Part shown: positions 52,846 through 61,530 of the stretch, piece by piece | Layout of the letters: the number at the start of each line of letters is the position of its first letter | Numbering within the stretch: the stretch's first letter is position 1 | Assembly: GCA_002307375.1 (NCBI GenBank) | Contig: NTJI01000001.1 | Coordinates: forward strand, 186,001 to 250,000 | Source of the DNA: Lysobacteraceae bacterium NML93-0399 | GTDB lineage: Bacteria > Pseudomonadota > Gammaproteobacteria > Xanthomonadales > Xanthomonadaceae | Direction: 5' to 3' | Length of the DNA stretch: 64,000 bases | The notes under the pieces: model-generated | The model's input: only the letters and a program-made list of their open reading frames with translations | Told to the model about the DNA's origin: nothing | The model's database searches: none | Position numbers and translations under genes: made by a program

Positions 52846-54522
52846 ATGACCGATACCAGCCGCGCGCTCGCGCGACACGCGCAGATCCTGCGTTTCCTGA
52901 TGAAGTATCGCAGCGCCGGTGTGCTGTCGGGGTTCGAACTCGATCCGGCAGGCACCGAGAACCCGGTCGACGCGCCCGGCGGAAAACCCGACGCATTCGT
53001 GGACGATCTCGAAGCGCTGGGCCCGACCTTCATCAAGATCGGCCAGGCACTCTCGACGCGGCCGGACATGGTGCCGCCGGCCTATCTCGCCGCGCTCGAG
53101 CGGATGCAGGACGACGTGGCGCCGCTGCCCTTCGAGGTGATCCACGACGCGGTCGAGGACGCGCTGGGCGTGCGCATCAGCAAGGTGTTCGACACGTTCG
53201 ATGAAACGCCGCTGGGCAGCGCATCGCTGGCGCAGGTGCATCGCGCGACGCTGCGCGACGGGCGCAAGGTCGCGGTCAAGGTGCAGCGCCCCGACATCGC
53301 CGAGCAGATCCGCGAGGATCTCGACACCCTCGCCCGCCTCGCCGGCGGCGTCGACCGGGTGACCGATGTCGGCCGCCGCGTGCGCTTTGCCGACTGGGTG
53401 CACGAATTCCGCCGCACCTTGCTGGCCGAACTGGACTACCGCATCGAAGCGGAGAATCTCGAGCGCTTCGACGCGCATTTTGTCGCCTACCCCACGCTGT
53501 TCGTGCCCAGGCCGGTCTGGGACCTGACCCGCGCGCGGGTGCTGACGATGGAGCTGGTGGAAGGCACCAAGGTCACCGATATCACCGGACTGCAACGCAC
53601 CGAGCTCGACATGGCTCCGCTGGCGACCGCGCTGCTGCACGGCTATCTCGACCAGGTATTCGTGCACGGCGAGATCCATGCAGATCCGCATCCGGGCAAC
53701 CTGCTGTTCACCCGCGACGGACGCCTGGCCCTGCTCGACCTCGGGATGGTCGCGCACGTGCCGCCGCGCACCCGTGAGCGCCTGCTCAAGCTGCTGTTCG
53801 CGGCCGTCGACGGCCGCGGCGAACAGGTCGCTGCCGAAGGCATCGCGATGGGCACGCGGCTGGAGGATTTCGACGAGGCGCGCTACTACCGCGACGTCGG
53901 CCAGCTGGTCGCGCGCTACGCCGCGCAGTCCGGCGCGACCGGCCAGACCGAAGGCCGGCTGATGCTCGATCTGGTGCGCCTGGCCACCGCCTGCGGCCTG
54001 CGCACGGCGCCCGAGATGAGCCTGCTCGGCAAGACGTTGCTGCACCTGGAATCGGTGGTGCACGCGCTCGATCCCGAGCTCGACATGAAGCGCGTGGTCG
54101 AAGCGCACCTCAACGACATGATGCGCCAGCGCCTGCGCAAATCGCTGTCGCCGGCCAACCTCGCCAGCGAACTGATGGACATGCAGGAGCTGGTGCGCGA
54201 CGCGCCGCGCAAGGTTTCGAATGTGCTGTCGCTGCTGTCGGAGAACCGCCTGCGTGTCCGGCTGACCGGGCTCGAGGAGTCGCATCTGCTCGAGAGCCTG
54301 CACAAGATCGCCAACCGCATCGCTGCCGGTGTCGTGACCGCGGCGCTGATCCTCGCCTCGGCGATGATGATGGACAACGAGGGCGGCCCGCGGCTGTTCG
54401 GCTATCCGGCCATCGCGCTGCTGCTGTTCCTGACCGGCGCCGGCCTGGGCATTGCGATCGTGCTCAGCGCCTTGCTTGGCGACAAGCGCGCACGTCCGAA
54501 CGAGGAGCGCGGCCCCAACTGA
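52846..54522 (+). CDS. AarF/UbiB-family atypical kinase
   Basis: 558 residues. The diagnostic KxGQ motif GPTFIKIGQALSTRPDMVP, the Ala-rich loop GSASLAQVHRATL, the catalytic lysine in VAVKVQRPDI, HADPHPGNLL and LLDLGMV are all present. The C-terminus has two membrane helices (VVTAALILASAMMM and AIALLLFLTGAGLGIAIV), as in UbiB. Members support ubiquinone synthesis as ATPases. There is no ubi gene nearby, so whether this is UbiB itself or a paralogue is open. A GC hairpin follows at 54528-54553. Confidence 0.9.
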   Translation: MTDTSRALARHAQILRFLMKYRSAGVLSGFELDPAGTENPVDAPGGKPDAFVDDLEALGPTFIKIGQALSTRPDMVPPAYLAALERMQDDVAPLPFEVIHDAVEDALGVRISKVFDTFDETPLGSASLAQVHRATLRDGRKVAVKVQRPDIAEQIREDLDTLARLAGGVDRVTDVGRRVRFADWVHEFRRTLLAELDYRIEAENLERFDAHFVAYPTLFVPRPVWDLTRARVLTMELVEGTKVTDITGLQRTELDMAPLATALLHGYLDQVFVHGEIHADPHPGNLLFTRDGRLALLDLGMVAHVPPRTRERLLKLLFAAVDGRGEQVAAEGIAMGTRLEDFDEARYYRDVGQLVARYAAQSGATGQTEGRLMLDLVRLATACGLRTAPEMSLLGKTLLHLESVVHALDPELDMKRVVEAHLNDMMRQRLRKSLSPANLASELMDMQELVRDAPRKVSNVLSLLSENRLRVRLTGLEESHLLESLHKIANRIAAGVVTAALILASAMMMDNEGGPRLFGYPAIALLLFLTGAGLGIAIVLSALLGDKRARPNEERGPN

Positions 54523-54527
54523 ACGTG

Positions 54528-54553
54528 CGCGCCGGGCCGCAACGCCCGGCGCG
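54528..54553 (+). terminator. Hairpin after the UbiB-family gene
   Basis: 10-bp stem cgcgccgggc / gcccggcgcg with a cgcaac loop, 5 bases after the stop. No U-tract follows, so it is only terminator-like. Confidence 0.5.
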
Positions 54554-54582
54554 ATGAGAACCGGTCTCATCGCTGGTATCAT
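54553..54582 (+). promoter_or_regulatory. Operator-like palindrome and -10 box before fpr
   Basis: GATGAGA-ACCGG-TCTCATC (arms 7, centre 5; 54553-54571) followed 5 bases later by TATCAT (54577-54582). A regulator bound here would cover the spacer and -35 region of the fpr promoter. Confidence 0.5.
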
Positions 54583-54610
54583 GGCCGGCTTCCCGCGTCG
54601 TCCTTCGCTT

Positions 54611-55405
54611 ATGTCAGCCGCCTTTGGCACCGAAACGGTGCTGGATGTCCGTCACTGGACGGACGCCTATTTCAGCTTCACCACCACCCGCGACGACGGC
54701 TTCCGCTTCGAGAACGGCCAGTTCGTGATGATCGGCCTGGAGACCGAAGGCAAGCCGATCCTGCGTGCGTATTCGATTGCCAGCGCGAACTGGGAGGAGC
54801 AGCTCGAGTTCTTCAGCATCAAGGTCGACAACGGCCCGCTGACCTCGCGCCTGCAGCACGTCAAGCCGGGGGACCAGGTCCTGATCGGTCGCAAGCCGAC
54901 CGGGACGCTGCTGATCCATGACCTGCATCCGGGTCGCAGTCTCTATCTGCTGGGCACCGGAACGGGCTTTGCGCCCTGGCTGTCGGTGATCAAGGATCCC
55001 GAGACCTACGAACGTTTCGACAAGATCATCGTGACCCACGGCGTGCGCACCGCGCAGGACCTCGCCTACCGCGACTACATCGTCAACGAGCTGCCGCATC
55101 ACGAGTTCCTCGGCGAGCAGATGTCGAAACAGCTGCTGTACTACCCCGCCGTGACCCGCGAAGACTTCGAGTTCGAAGGTCGCAGCCACCGGGGCCGCCT
55201 GACCGATCTGCTCGACAGCGGCCGGATGGCCGCCGATCTGGGCCTGCCGCCGCTCGACCCTGCGCACGACCGCGCAATGATCTGCGGCAGCCCGCAGATG
55301 CTGGCCGACTTCCGCAACCTGCTCGATGCCCGCGGCTTCGAAGCCGCCCCGCGCATCGGCACGCCCGGCCAGTACGTGTTCGAGCGCGCCTTCGTCGAGA
55401 AGTGA
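54611..55405 (+). CDS. fpr: Ferredoxin--NADP reductase
   Basis: 264 residues. FAD-binding RAYSIASANWEEQLEFFSIK, quoted here as RAYSIAS, and NADP-binding LLGTGTGFAPWLSVIKDP; the C-terminal region ends in YVFERAFVEK. This is the Azotobacter/Pseudomonas subclass I type. It exchanges electrons between NADPH and ferredoxin or flavodoxin, often in oxidative-stress defence. The ATG at 54611 (MSAAFGTETV) is chosen because an upstream in-frame ATG (54581) lies within the -10 box. Regulation by the palindrome upstream is likely. Confidence 0.93.
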   Translation: MSAAFGTETVLDVRHWTDAYFSFTTTRDDGFRFENGQFVMIGLETEGKPILRAYSIASANWEEQLEFFSIKVDNGPLTSRLQHVKPGDQVLIGRKPTGTLLIHDLHPGRSLYLLGTGTGFAPWLSVIKDPETYERFDKIIVTHGVRTAQDLAYRDYIVNELPHHEFLGEQMSKQLLYYPAVTREDFEFEGRSHRGRLTDLLDSGRMAADLGLPPLDPAHDRAMICGSPQMLADFRNLLDARGFEAAPRIGTPGQYVFERAFVEK

Positions 55406-55472
55406 GACCGACGCGGCATCGGCGCTGCGGCGCCTCGTGCTGCACGAATCCCCGCAACGGCTCGCAGGCGGG

Positions 55473-55973
55473 CTAGTTCGCCGAGGCCGGCCGGGCCAGT
55501 GCCGCTTCGATCGGCCTGCGCAGACGCTCGGGTCTGGCGGAGGGCGCGAAGCGGTCGATGACTTCACCATCGCGTCCGACCAGGAACTTGGTGAAGTTCC
55601 ATTTGATCCGCCGCGACCCGAGCAATCCGGATTTCTGCGCCCGCAACCATGCCCACAGCGGGTGCGCGTCGTCGCCGTTGACGTGGACCTTGGCGAACAT
55701 CGGAAAATCGACCGCGTAGTTCAGCGCACAGAAGTTGCGGATTTCCGCCTCGGTGCCGGGCTCCTGCTGGCCGAACTGGTCGCAGGGAAAGCCCAGCACC
55801 ACGAGCCCCTGGTCGCGATAGTCGTGCCAGAGCTGCTGCAGGCCGGTGTACTGCGGGGTGAAGCTGCATTTCGAGGCGACGTTGACGATCAACAGCACAC
55901 GGTCGGCATAGTCGGACAGCGGCTGCGGCGATCCATCGAGGCTGGTGGCCTGGAAATCGAAAGCGCGTGGCAT
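55473..55973 (-). CDS. Glutathione peroxidase family protein
   Basis: 166 residues, thioredoxin fold. The peroxidatic cysteine is in NVASKCSFTPQYTGLQ; the second motif GFPCDQFGQQEPG supplies the other cysteine, and KWNFTKFLV supplies the Trp/Asn of the active site. A Cys is used instead of selenocysteine, so the enzyme may rely on thioredoxin or glutathione. No signal peptide is seen. The ATG at 55973 (MPRAFDFQATS) gives the usual length; the longer frame to 57464 is the antisense of the peptidase gene. Confidence 0.93.
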   Translation of the reverse strand: MPRAFDFQATSLDGSPQPLSDYADRVLLIVNVASKCSFTPQYTGLQQLWHDYRDQGLVVLGFPCDQFGQQEPGTEAEIRNFCALNYAVDFPMFAKVHVNGDDAHPLWAWLRAQKSGLLGSRRIKWNFTKFLVGRDGEVIDRFAPSARPERLRRPIEAALARPASAN

Positions 55974-56159
55974 CGGGAGGTCCGGAATCGGCGGGCGCAC
56001 AGTGTGGGGCAGCGATCGCCGTTCCGGAAATGAACCCGCACGCTGCCGGCCGGGCCGTGCCCACGTGGAAACAGCCCGTTTCGCGACCGCGACGTTCGAC
56101 ATGGGCCACGTCGGCGTCGATGGGCTAGGCTTGGGGGTCATGTCACCGGGAGAGACCCC

Positions 56160-58358
56160 TTGCTGAAGAAGCCCCTCGCCGCCGCCCTGTGCGCGGCCCT
56201 CGCCGTGTCTGCCCTGCCCGCGCTCGCCCAGTCCGGCGCCAGCGCCGCTGGCACGCCCGCCCCGAGCGCCCAGCGTCCGGCCGACAACCCGCTCTTCGTC
56301 GAAAGCACGCTGGATCTGCAGTACCCGCATTTCGACCGCATCCAGGACGCCCACTTCGGTCCCGCCTTCGACGCCGGCATGGCCGAGAACCTGCGCGAGA
56401 TCGAGGCGATCACCGGCAACAGTGAAGCGCCGACGTTCGAGAACACCATCATCGCGCTGGAGAAGTCGGGCGAAGTGCTCTCGCGCGCACGCACGATCTT
56501 CAGCAGCCTCAACGGCACCGACACCAACGATGCACGCAGGAAGATCGATGCCGAGTACGCGCCGAAATTCGCCGCGCACCGTGACGCGATCATGCTCAAT
56601 CCCGCGCTCTTCGAACGCGTCGACACGCTCTACAAGAACGTCGATTCGCTGGGCCTCGAAGCGGAAAGCAAGCGACTGGTGGAGCGTTACCACACGATGT
56701 TCGTGCGCGCCGGTGCCAACCTGACCGAAGCGCAGAAGGCCGAGATGCGCCGCATCAACGCCGAGTCGGCGAAGCTCGGCACGACCTTCAGCCAGAACGT
56801 GCTCAACGAGGTCAACGACTCGGCGGTCGTCGTCGATACCGTCGAGGAACTCGACGGCATGAGCGAAGGCCAGATCGCCGCTGCCGCCGAAGAGGCGAAG
56901 TCGCGCGGCCTCGAGGGCAAGTACGTCATCACCCTGCTCAACACCACCGGCCAGCCGCCGCTGCCGCAGATCAACAACCGCGACCTGCGCGAGCGCATCC
57001 ACAAGGCGTCGGTCGCACGCGGCAGCCGCGGCAACGAATTCGACAACACCGGCGTGATCGCGCAGATCCTGAAACTTCGCGCCGAGCGCGCCAACCTGCT
57101 GGGCTATCCGAACCAGGCCGCGTTCGTGCTCGAGGACTCGACCGCTGGCACCGTCGAGGCCGTCAACGACATGCTGGGCCAGCTGGCACCGGCCGCCGTG
57201 GCCAACGCCAGGCGCGAAGCCGCCGAGCTGCAGGCGATGATCGACCGCGAGCAGGCCGCCAAGGGCGAGCCGGGCTTCCAGCTCGAGCCCTGGGACTGGG
57301 CCTACTACTCGGAGAAGGTCCGCCAGGACAAGTACAGCTTCGACGATGCGCAGCTCAAGCCGTACTTCGAAATGAAGAACGTGCTCGAGAACGGCGTGTT
57401 CTTCGCGGCCAACAAGCTCTATGGCATCACGCTGCGCGAGCGCACCGACCTGCCCAAGTATCACCCCGACACCTGGACCTACGACGTCTTCAACGAGGAC
57501 GGCAGCCAGCTGGCGATCTTCATCTTCGACCCCTACGCGCGCAGTTCCAAGCGTGGCGGTGCGTGGATGAACTCGTATGTGTCACAGTCCGAGCTCGACG
57601 GCACGCTGACCGTCACCGCCAATCACCAGAACATCCCCAAGCCGCAGGCCGGCCAGCCGACGCTGCTGACCTGGGACGAAGTGACCACGATGTTCCACGA
57701 GTTCGGCCACTCGCTGCACGGCATGTTCTCGGACGTGAAGTACCCCTTCTTCAGCGGCACCAGCGTGCCGCGCGACTTCGTCGAGTTCCCCTCGCAGGTC
57801 AACGAGATGTGGGCCGACTGGCCGGAAGTGCTCGCCAACTATGCGAAGCACTATCAGACCGGCGAAGCCATGCCGGCCGAACTGCTGCAGAAGGTGCAGG
57901 CGGCGGCGAAGTTCAACCAGGGCTTCGCGACCACCGAGTACCTCGGCTCGGCGATGCTCGACCAGTATCTGCATCAACTGCCGGCCGACCAGCTGCCGTC
58001 GGGTGACCAGGTCATGGCGACCGAAACCGCCGCGCTCCGTGCGGCCGGCCTCGACTATGCGCCGGTGCCGCCGCGCTACCGCACGCCGTACTTCAGCCAC
58101 ATCAACGGCGGCTACGCGGCCGGCTACTACGCCTACATCTGGTCGGAAGTGCTGGACGCGAACACCGTGCAGTGGATCGAGCAGAACGGCGGCCTGACCC
58201 GCGAGAACGGTGACCGTTTCCGCAGCACCCTGCTCTCGCGCGGCGGCAGCAAGGATGCCAAGCAGCTGTTCGTCGATTTCACCGGCCATGAGCCGCAGAT
58301 CGAGCCGCTGCTGATCAAGCGGGGTCTGGCGCCGGACCCGAAGGACGGCGCGCAGTAA
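56160..58358 (+). CDS. dcp: M3-family peptidyl-dipeptidase, exported
   Basis: 732 residues from a TTG start preceded by gggagag. A signal peptide (PLAAALCAALAVSALPALAQ) predicts a periplasmic enzyme. The zinc motif TMFHEFGHSLHGMFSD (HExxH at about residue 515) and the later FPSQVNEMWADWP with the third ligand are complete; HINGGYAAGYYAYIWSEVL is characteristic of Dcp and oligopeptidase A. It releases dipeptides from peptide C-termini. It is followed by a strong terminator. The opposite strand carries the unrelated long antisense frame noted under the peroxidase. Confidence 0.93.
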   Translation: MLKKPLAAALCAALAVSALPALAQSGASAAGTPAPSAQRPADNPLFVESTLDLQYPHFDRIQDAHFGPAFDAGMAENLREIEAITGNSEAPTFENTIIALEKSGEVLSRARTIFSSLNGTDTNDARRKIDAEYAPKFAAHRDAIMLNPALFERVDTLYKNVDSLGLEAESKRLVERYHTMFVRAGANLTEAQKAEMRRINAESAKLGTTFSQNVLNEVNDSAVVVDTVEELDGMSEGQIAAAAEEAKSRGLEGKYVITLLNTTGQPPLPQINNRDLRERIHKASVARGSRGNEFDNTGVIAQILKLRAERANLLGYPNQAAFVLEDSTAGTVEAVNDMLGQLAPAAVANARREAAELQAMIDREQAAKGEPGFQLEPWDWAYYSEKVRQDKYSFDDAQLKPYFEMKNVLENGVFFAANKLYGITLRERTDLPKYHPDTWTYDVFNEDGSQLAIFIFDPYARSSKRGGAWMNSYVSQSELDGTLTVTANHQNIPKPQAGQPTLLTWDEVTTMFHEFGHSLHGMFSDVKYPFFSGTSVPRDFVEFPSQVNEMWADWPEVLANYAKHYQTGEAMPAELLQKVQAAAKFNQGFATTEYLGSAMLDQYLHQLPADQLPSGDQVMATETAALRAAGLDYAPVPPRYRTPYFSHINGGYAAGYYAYIWSEVLDANTVQWIEQNGGLTRENGDRFRSTLLSRGGSKDAKQLFVDFTGHEPQIEPLLIKRGLAPDPKDGAQ

Positions 58359-58381
58359 ACCCTGCCGCATGTGGTGACACG

Positions 58382-58410
58382 AACGCCCGGCTTCTCGCCG
58401 GGCGTTTTTT
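58382..58410 (+). terminator. Rho-independent terminator after the M3 peptidase gene
   Basis: Stem cgcccggc/gccgggcg with loop ttctc, then six T residues; it starts 24 bases after the stop. Confidence 0.9.
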
Positions 58411-58570
58411 GTCGGGTCCGCCGCGTCCGCCGACGGCGCAGCTGCGCTCGCGCGGAACGGGAATCGCAACGCCCCGGCGGCGCCCCCACAGCCGTGACGT
58501 GTCCGCAACCGGATGCAGACATGCTGCGCCGCGCCGCCCGCGTGCGCATGGCGCCGGGGTAGCATGGCGC

Positions 58571-59407
58571 ATGTCCGCCATTGCTTCCGATATCTCGAAT
58601 GCCGCCTCGCGGTTACGCGACTGGCTCGCCCGCTTCGAACGCGTTTTCGTGCTCACTGGCGCCGGCGTCAGTACCGGTTCGGGCATCCCCGACTACCGCG
58701 ATGCGGAGGGAAACTGGAAGCGCCCGGCGCCGGTGACGTGGCAGGCCTTCTCTGGAGATCCGGCGGTCTATCGCCGCTACTGGGCGCGCAGCTACGTCGG
58801 CTGGCCGAAATTTTCCGTGGCCCATCCCAACGCCGCCCATCACGCGCTCGCCGCGCTCGAACATGCGGGGCCGGTCACCACCCTGCTTACCCAGAACGTC
58901 GATGGCCTGCACCAGGCCGCCGGCAGTCGACACGTCATCGACCTGCACGGGCGCCTCGACCAGGTGATCTGTCTGTCCTGCGGCACGCAGATCACGCGCG
59001 ACGCGCTGCAGCCGCGGCTGGTCGCCGACAATCCGGACTGGCATCCGGGCGCGGCGGCCATGGCGCCGGATGGCGACGCCGACATCGCCGCCGATGCGGA
59101 AACCGTCTTCGTGCCCCCGCACTGCGCACGATGCGGCGGACTGCTGAAACCCGACGTGGTGTTTTTCGGCGAAAACGTGCTCCGCGCGCGCGTGCACGAT
59201 GCCCGGGCCGCACTGACCGCGAGCGAGGCGATGCTCGTCGTCGGTTCCTCGCTGATGGTCTATTCGGGCTTCCGGTTCGCGAAGATGGCCAGCGAGGCGG
59301 GTCTGCCGCTGGCGATCCTCAACGCGGGCACCACGCGCGCCGATGCACTGGCCGAGCTGCGGCTCGCTGCGGAAATCGGCGCTACGCTGGACGCCGTGCG
59401 CAGCTGA
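58571..59407 (+). CDS. NAD-dependent protein deacylase (sirtuin)
   Basis: 278 residues. NAD-binding VLTGAGVSTGSGIPDYRD, the QNVDGLHQAAGS block, the catalytic histidine in IDLHGRLDQ, zinc cysteines as CLSC and CARC, and PDVVFFGENV are all present. Sirtuins remove acyl groups from lysines with NAD consumption. An Asp/Ala-rich insertion of about 30 residues lies between the two zinc CxxC pairs (near DGDADIAADAETV). The ATG at 58571 was chosen because a TAGCAT box precedes it by 5 bases. It ends 3 bp from the convergent DUF3298-type gene. Confidence 0.94.
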   Translation: MSAIASDISNAASRLRDWLARFERVFVLTGAGVSTGSGIPDYRDAEGNWKRPAPVTWQAFSGDPAVYRRYWARSYVGWPKFSVAHPNAAHHALAALEHAGPVTTLLTQNVDGLHQAAGSRHVIDLHGRLDQVICLSCGTQITRDALQPRLVADNPDWHPGAAAMAPDGDADIAADAETVFVPPHCARCGGLLKPDVVFFGENVLRARVHDARAALTASEAMLVVGSSLMVYSGFRFAKMASEAGLPLAILNAGTTRADALAELRLAAEIGATLDAVRS

Positions 59408-59410
59408 GCC

Positions 59411-60247
59411 TCAGGCCTGCACGAACAGATCGCGATAGGCCGGCGCCACGTGAGGCAGCAGCACGCGGGCCGGCACCTCCACGCTCTGGATACCGTCCGA
59501 ATACGGGCCAACCTGATAGGGCGGAAACACGAACCGCAGGCCCGACAGCTTGCCGCCGGCGCCGGGCACCGGCTCGAACTGCTGGTAGTTGGCGACATCG
59601 GGCGCCGAACCCTCGTCGATCATCTTCCCCGCCGACCGCATCAGCCTGCTGCGCTCGTCCGGCTCGAGTTCGTCGGCATCGATCCGTTGCGACAAGGCGG
59701 CATGCAGCTGCTCACGGACGTAGCCGGAGATCGCGCGCCAGTCGCCGGCCCCGTCGGCGATCAACGCGTCGGCGGTCAGCAACCGCTGTTCGCGCACCAG
59801 CCAGACGAAGCGTTCGATCAGCGGATTGTCGTGGGCGCCGCCGGTATAGCTGCTGCCGTCGGCGGCGATCGCCAGCAGGTCGGGCGTATCGAGCAGCGTC
59901 GTGAAGCTCAATGACAGGTCGTACATCGTGCCCGGCTGCAGCTCGGCATCTCCGACCGCCTGCATCAGCTCGTCCCGCGCCGCCTGCGCATAGCGGTGCA
60001 GCTCCGCGGCCAGCCCCGGGTACTTGTTGGCTTCGGGCGGGTAGCTGATGCCGACGATAAAGCGGCTGTCCATCTCGACCACGTCCTCGAGTTCGGGCGT
60101 GGTCTCGTCCAGCGGCTGCGCGGCGTCAGCGACGGGAGCCGGCGCCGGGACGGAGGTCTGGTCAGGAGCAGGCACATCCCGCTGGCAGGCCGCAAGCGCG
60201 CATGCGAACAACGGGAGGCAATACAGAAACCGGGTCGATGCGTGCAT
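59411..60247 (-). CDS. DUF3298/RsiV-like lipoprotein
   Basis: 278 residues. Lipobox CALAAC with Cys at about residue 21, then a Pro/Ala/Asp-rich linker of 30 residues. The C-terminal domain contains TTLLDTPDLLAIAADGSSY, quoted as DTPDLLAIAADGSSYTGGAH, and LRFVFPPYQVGPYSDGIQSV, which match the DUF4163/DUF3298 pair found in RsiV-type and YdcF-neighbour proteins. The function is unknown; lysozyme binding is known for RsiV but cannot be assumed here. It stands alone on the minus strand. Confidence 0.85.
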   Translation of the reverse strand: MHASTRFLYCLPLFACALAACQRDVPAPDQTSVPAPAPVADAAQPLDETTPELEDVVEMDSRFIVGISYPPEANKYPGLAAELHRYAQAARDELMQAVGDAELQPGTMYDLSLSFTTLLDTPDLLAIAADGSSYTGGAHDNPLIERFVWLVREQRLLTADALIADGAGDWRAISGYVREQLHAALSQRIDADELEPDERSRLMRSAGKMIDEGSAPDVANYQQFEPVPGAGGKLSGLRFVFPPYQVGPYSDGIQSVEVPARVLLPHVAPAYRDLFVQA

Positions 60248-60333
60248 CGTCGTTCCAGCGAAGAGGTCGAACGAAAAACTAACGGGCCCGGCGTGGCATC
60301 GCCGTGACGGACGAGACGCGCGATGGCGTATGC

Positions 60334-60363
60334 AAAAAGCCCCGGACGTTACCGTCCGGGGCT
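60334..60363 (-). terminator. Terminator of the second cold-shock gene
   Basis: 11-bp stem agccccggacg / cgtccggggct with a 4-base loop; on the minus strand it is followed by five T residues. It lies 26 bases beyond the cold-shock stop. Confidence 0.9.
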
Positions 60364-60388
60364 CGGGTCTTTCGAACTGCGGGGCGTC

Positions 60389-60598
60389 TTAGACGGCCTG
60401 CACTTCGTCAGCCTGCAGGCCCTTCTGGCCCTGGACGACCTTGAAGGTCACCTTCTGGCCTTCCTGCAGCGACTTGAAGCCGGTGCCCTGGATCGAACGG
60501 AAGTGGACGAACAGGTCCTGGCCGCTTTCCGGGGTGATGAAGCCGAAGCCCTTGGCATCATTGAACCACTTGACGGTTCCGGACTGACGATCGCTCAT
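60389..60598 (-). CDS. Cold-shock domain protein, second copy
   Basis: 69 residues with RNP1 KGFGFI and RNP2 LFVHF. The SD ggag lies a few bases before the ATG at 60598 ([12 protein letters not shown]). Close in sequence to the protein at 45124-45333 but on a distant locus with its own terminator. It is probably an RNA chaperone; which copy responds to cold cannot be read. The 240 bases upstream (60599-60838) contain no gene and may include a long leader. Confidence 0.95.
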   Translation of the reverse strand: MSDRQSGTVKWFNDAKGFGFITPESGQDLFVHFRSIQGTGFKSLQEGQKVTFKVVQGQKGLQADEVQAV

Positions 60599-60838
60599 GG
60601 TGTTACTCCTTGAAGCAGTTTGATGGGAACACGACACCCACTGACATGTGGTCCGGGTGTCGCGACTGTCGAGCAAGGGGTAACGCGAAAGCGATGGAGC
60701 GGATCGTCCCGACCGGCGAACCGGGCGTCAACTTGGATCTACCGCATCGGAGCCACGATGTACCGTGATCCCGCCTTGAACAGTTCGCGAACGATACCTC
60801 AATTGCCGGCGAAAAGGTAAAGCGGCTGACCCGATGCG

Positions 60839-61123
60839 TCACCCGCCCCCGGCGTCCGGTTTCCCCTGCCCCCGCAGTGACAGCCGATGGTCTGCATAGC
60901 TGCATTCCGACGCGACCTGCAGCCCCGCCTGCTGGGCGTGGGCGACGGCGGCGTCCACCAGCGCCGCGCCCAGGCCCCGGCCCGCGAGCGGCGCGGGGAC
61001 GATGGTGTGCAGGATCGTCAATACGCCGCCTTTCTCGCGGTATTCGAGGTGTGCGATGTGTCCCTCGTCCACGATCTCGAACAGGTGACGGGCGGGGTCA
61101 TGCTGGACCGTGACGGCACTCAT
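60839..61123 (-). CDS. Small GNAT-family N-acetyltransferase (YjdJ/COG2388 type)
   Basis: 94 residues, the short single-domain form. The acetyl-CoA loop PLAGRGLGAALVDAAVAHA and the C-terminal QVASECSYADHRL are typical of the group. The substrate is unknown. The ATG at 61123 gives MSAVTVQHDP; the open frame continues upstream but enters the divergent region. The next gene diverges from it 214 bp away. Confidence 0.88.
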   Translation of the reverse strand: MSAVTVQHDPARHLFEIVDEGHIAHLEYREKGGVLTILHTIVPAPLAGRGLGAALVDAAVAHAQQAGLQVASECSYADHRLSLRGQGKPDAGGG

Positions 61124-61337
61124 TTTCAGATTTTCCTGACAGGAGTTGAGGAAAGGGCCGACCGGGCGACGGTGAACCGGCCGGACGCTTCGCGGAAAGC
61201 CGGCGATGACGCGCTGCGTCACGAATGTGCGCGGAAAGCGTCTTGCCGTCTGACGGGCGGTGTCACCCCGATCGGGCCGGCGGCCCGAGACTCTGGCACG
61301 TCTCATGCTCGTCCTCCCGGGACCAAGGGGGAACACC

Positions 61338-61505
61338 ATGGACACACGTCGTACCGACATGCAGGACGCGATCGAGCGGCTGTTCGAGCTCACGCGCGCC
61401 GGGCAGACCGACTCGAGCGAGTTCGAACAGCTCGACCATCTGGTCCAGCAGCGCCTGCGCGAGGCCTACGCCGGCACCCCGCCGCCCGCGCGCGCGGTCG
61501 CCTGA
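61338..61505 (+). CDS. Uncharacterised small protein
   Basis: 55 residues (MDTRRTDMQDAIERLF...), acidic and helical in pattern, ending PPPARAVA. A strong SD (aaggggg) sits 7 bases before the ATG, which argues for real translation. I do not recognise a family. It is convergent with the Ala/Lys-rich gene (26 bp between) and divergent from the GNAT gene. Confidence 0.55.
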   Translation: MDTRRTDMQDAIERLFELTRAGQTDSSEFEQLDHLVQQRLREAYAGTPPPARAVA

Positions 61506-61530
61506 GCCGCGCTGCGGGTTATCTCCGGGC

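Noticed and set aside
55974-57464. Long N-terminal extension of the glutathione peroxidase frame
   Set aside because: It runs antisense through the M3 peptidase gene. The peroxidase family starts at MPRAFDF (55973).
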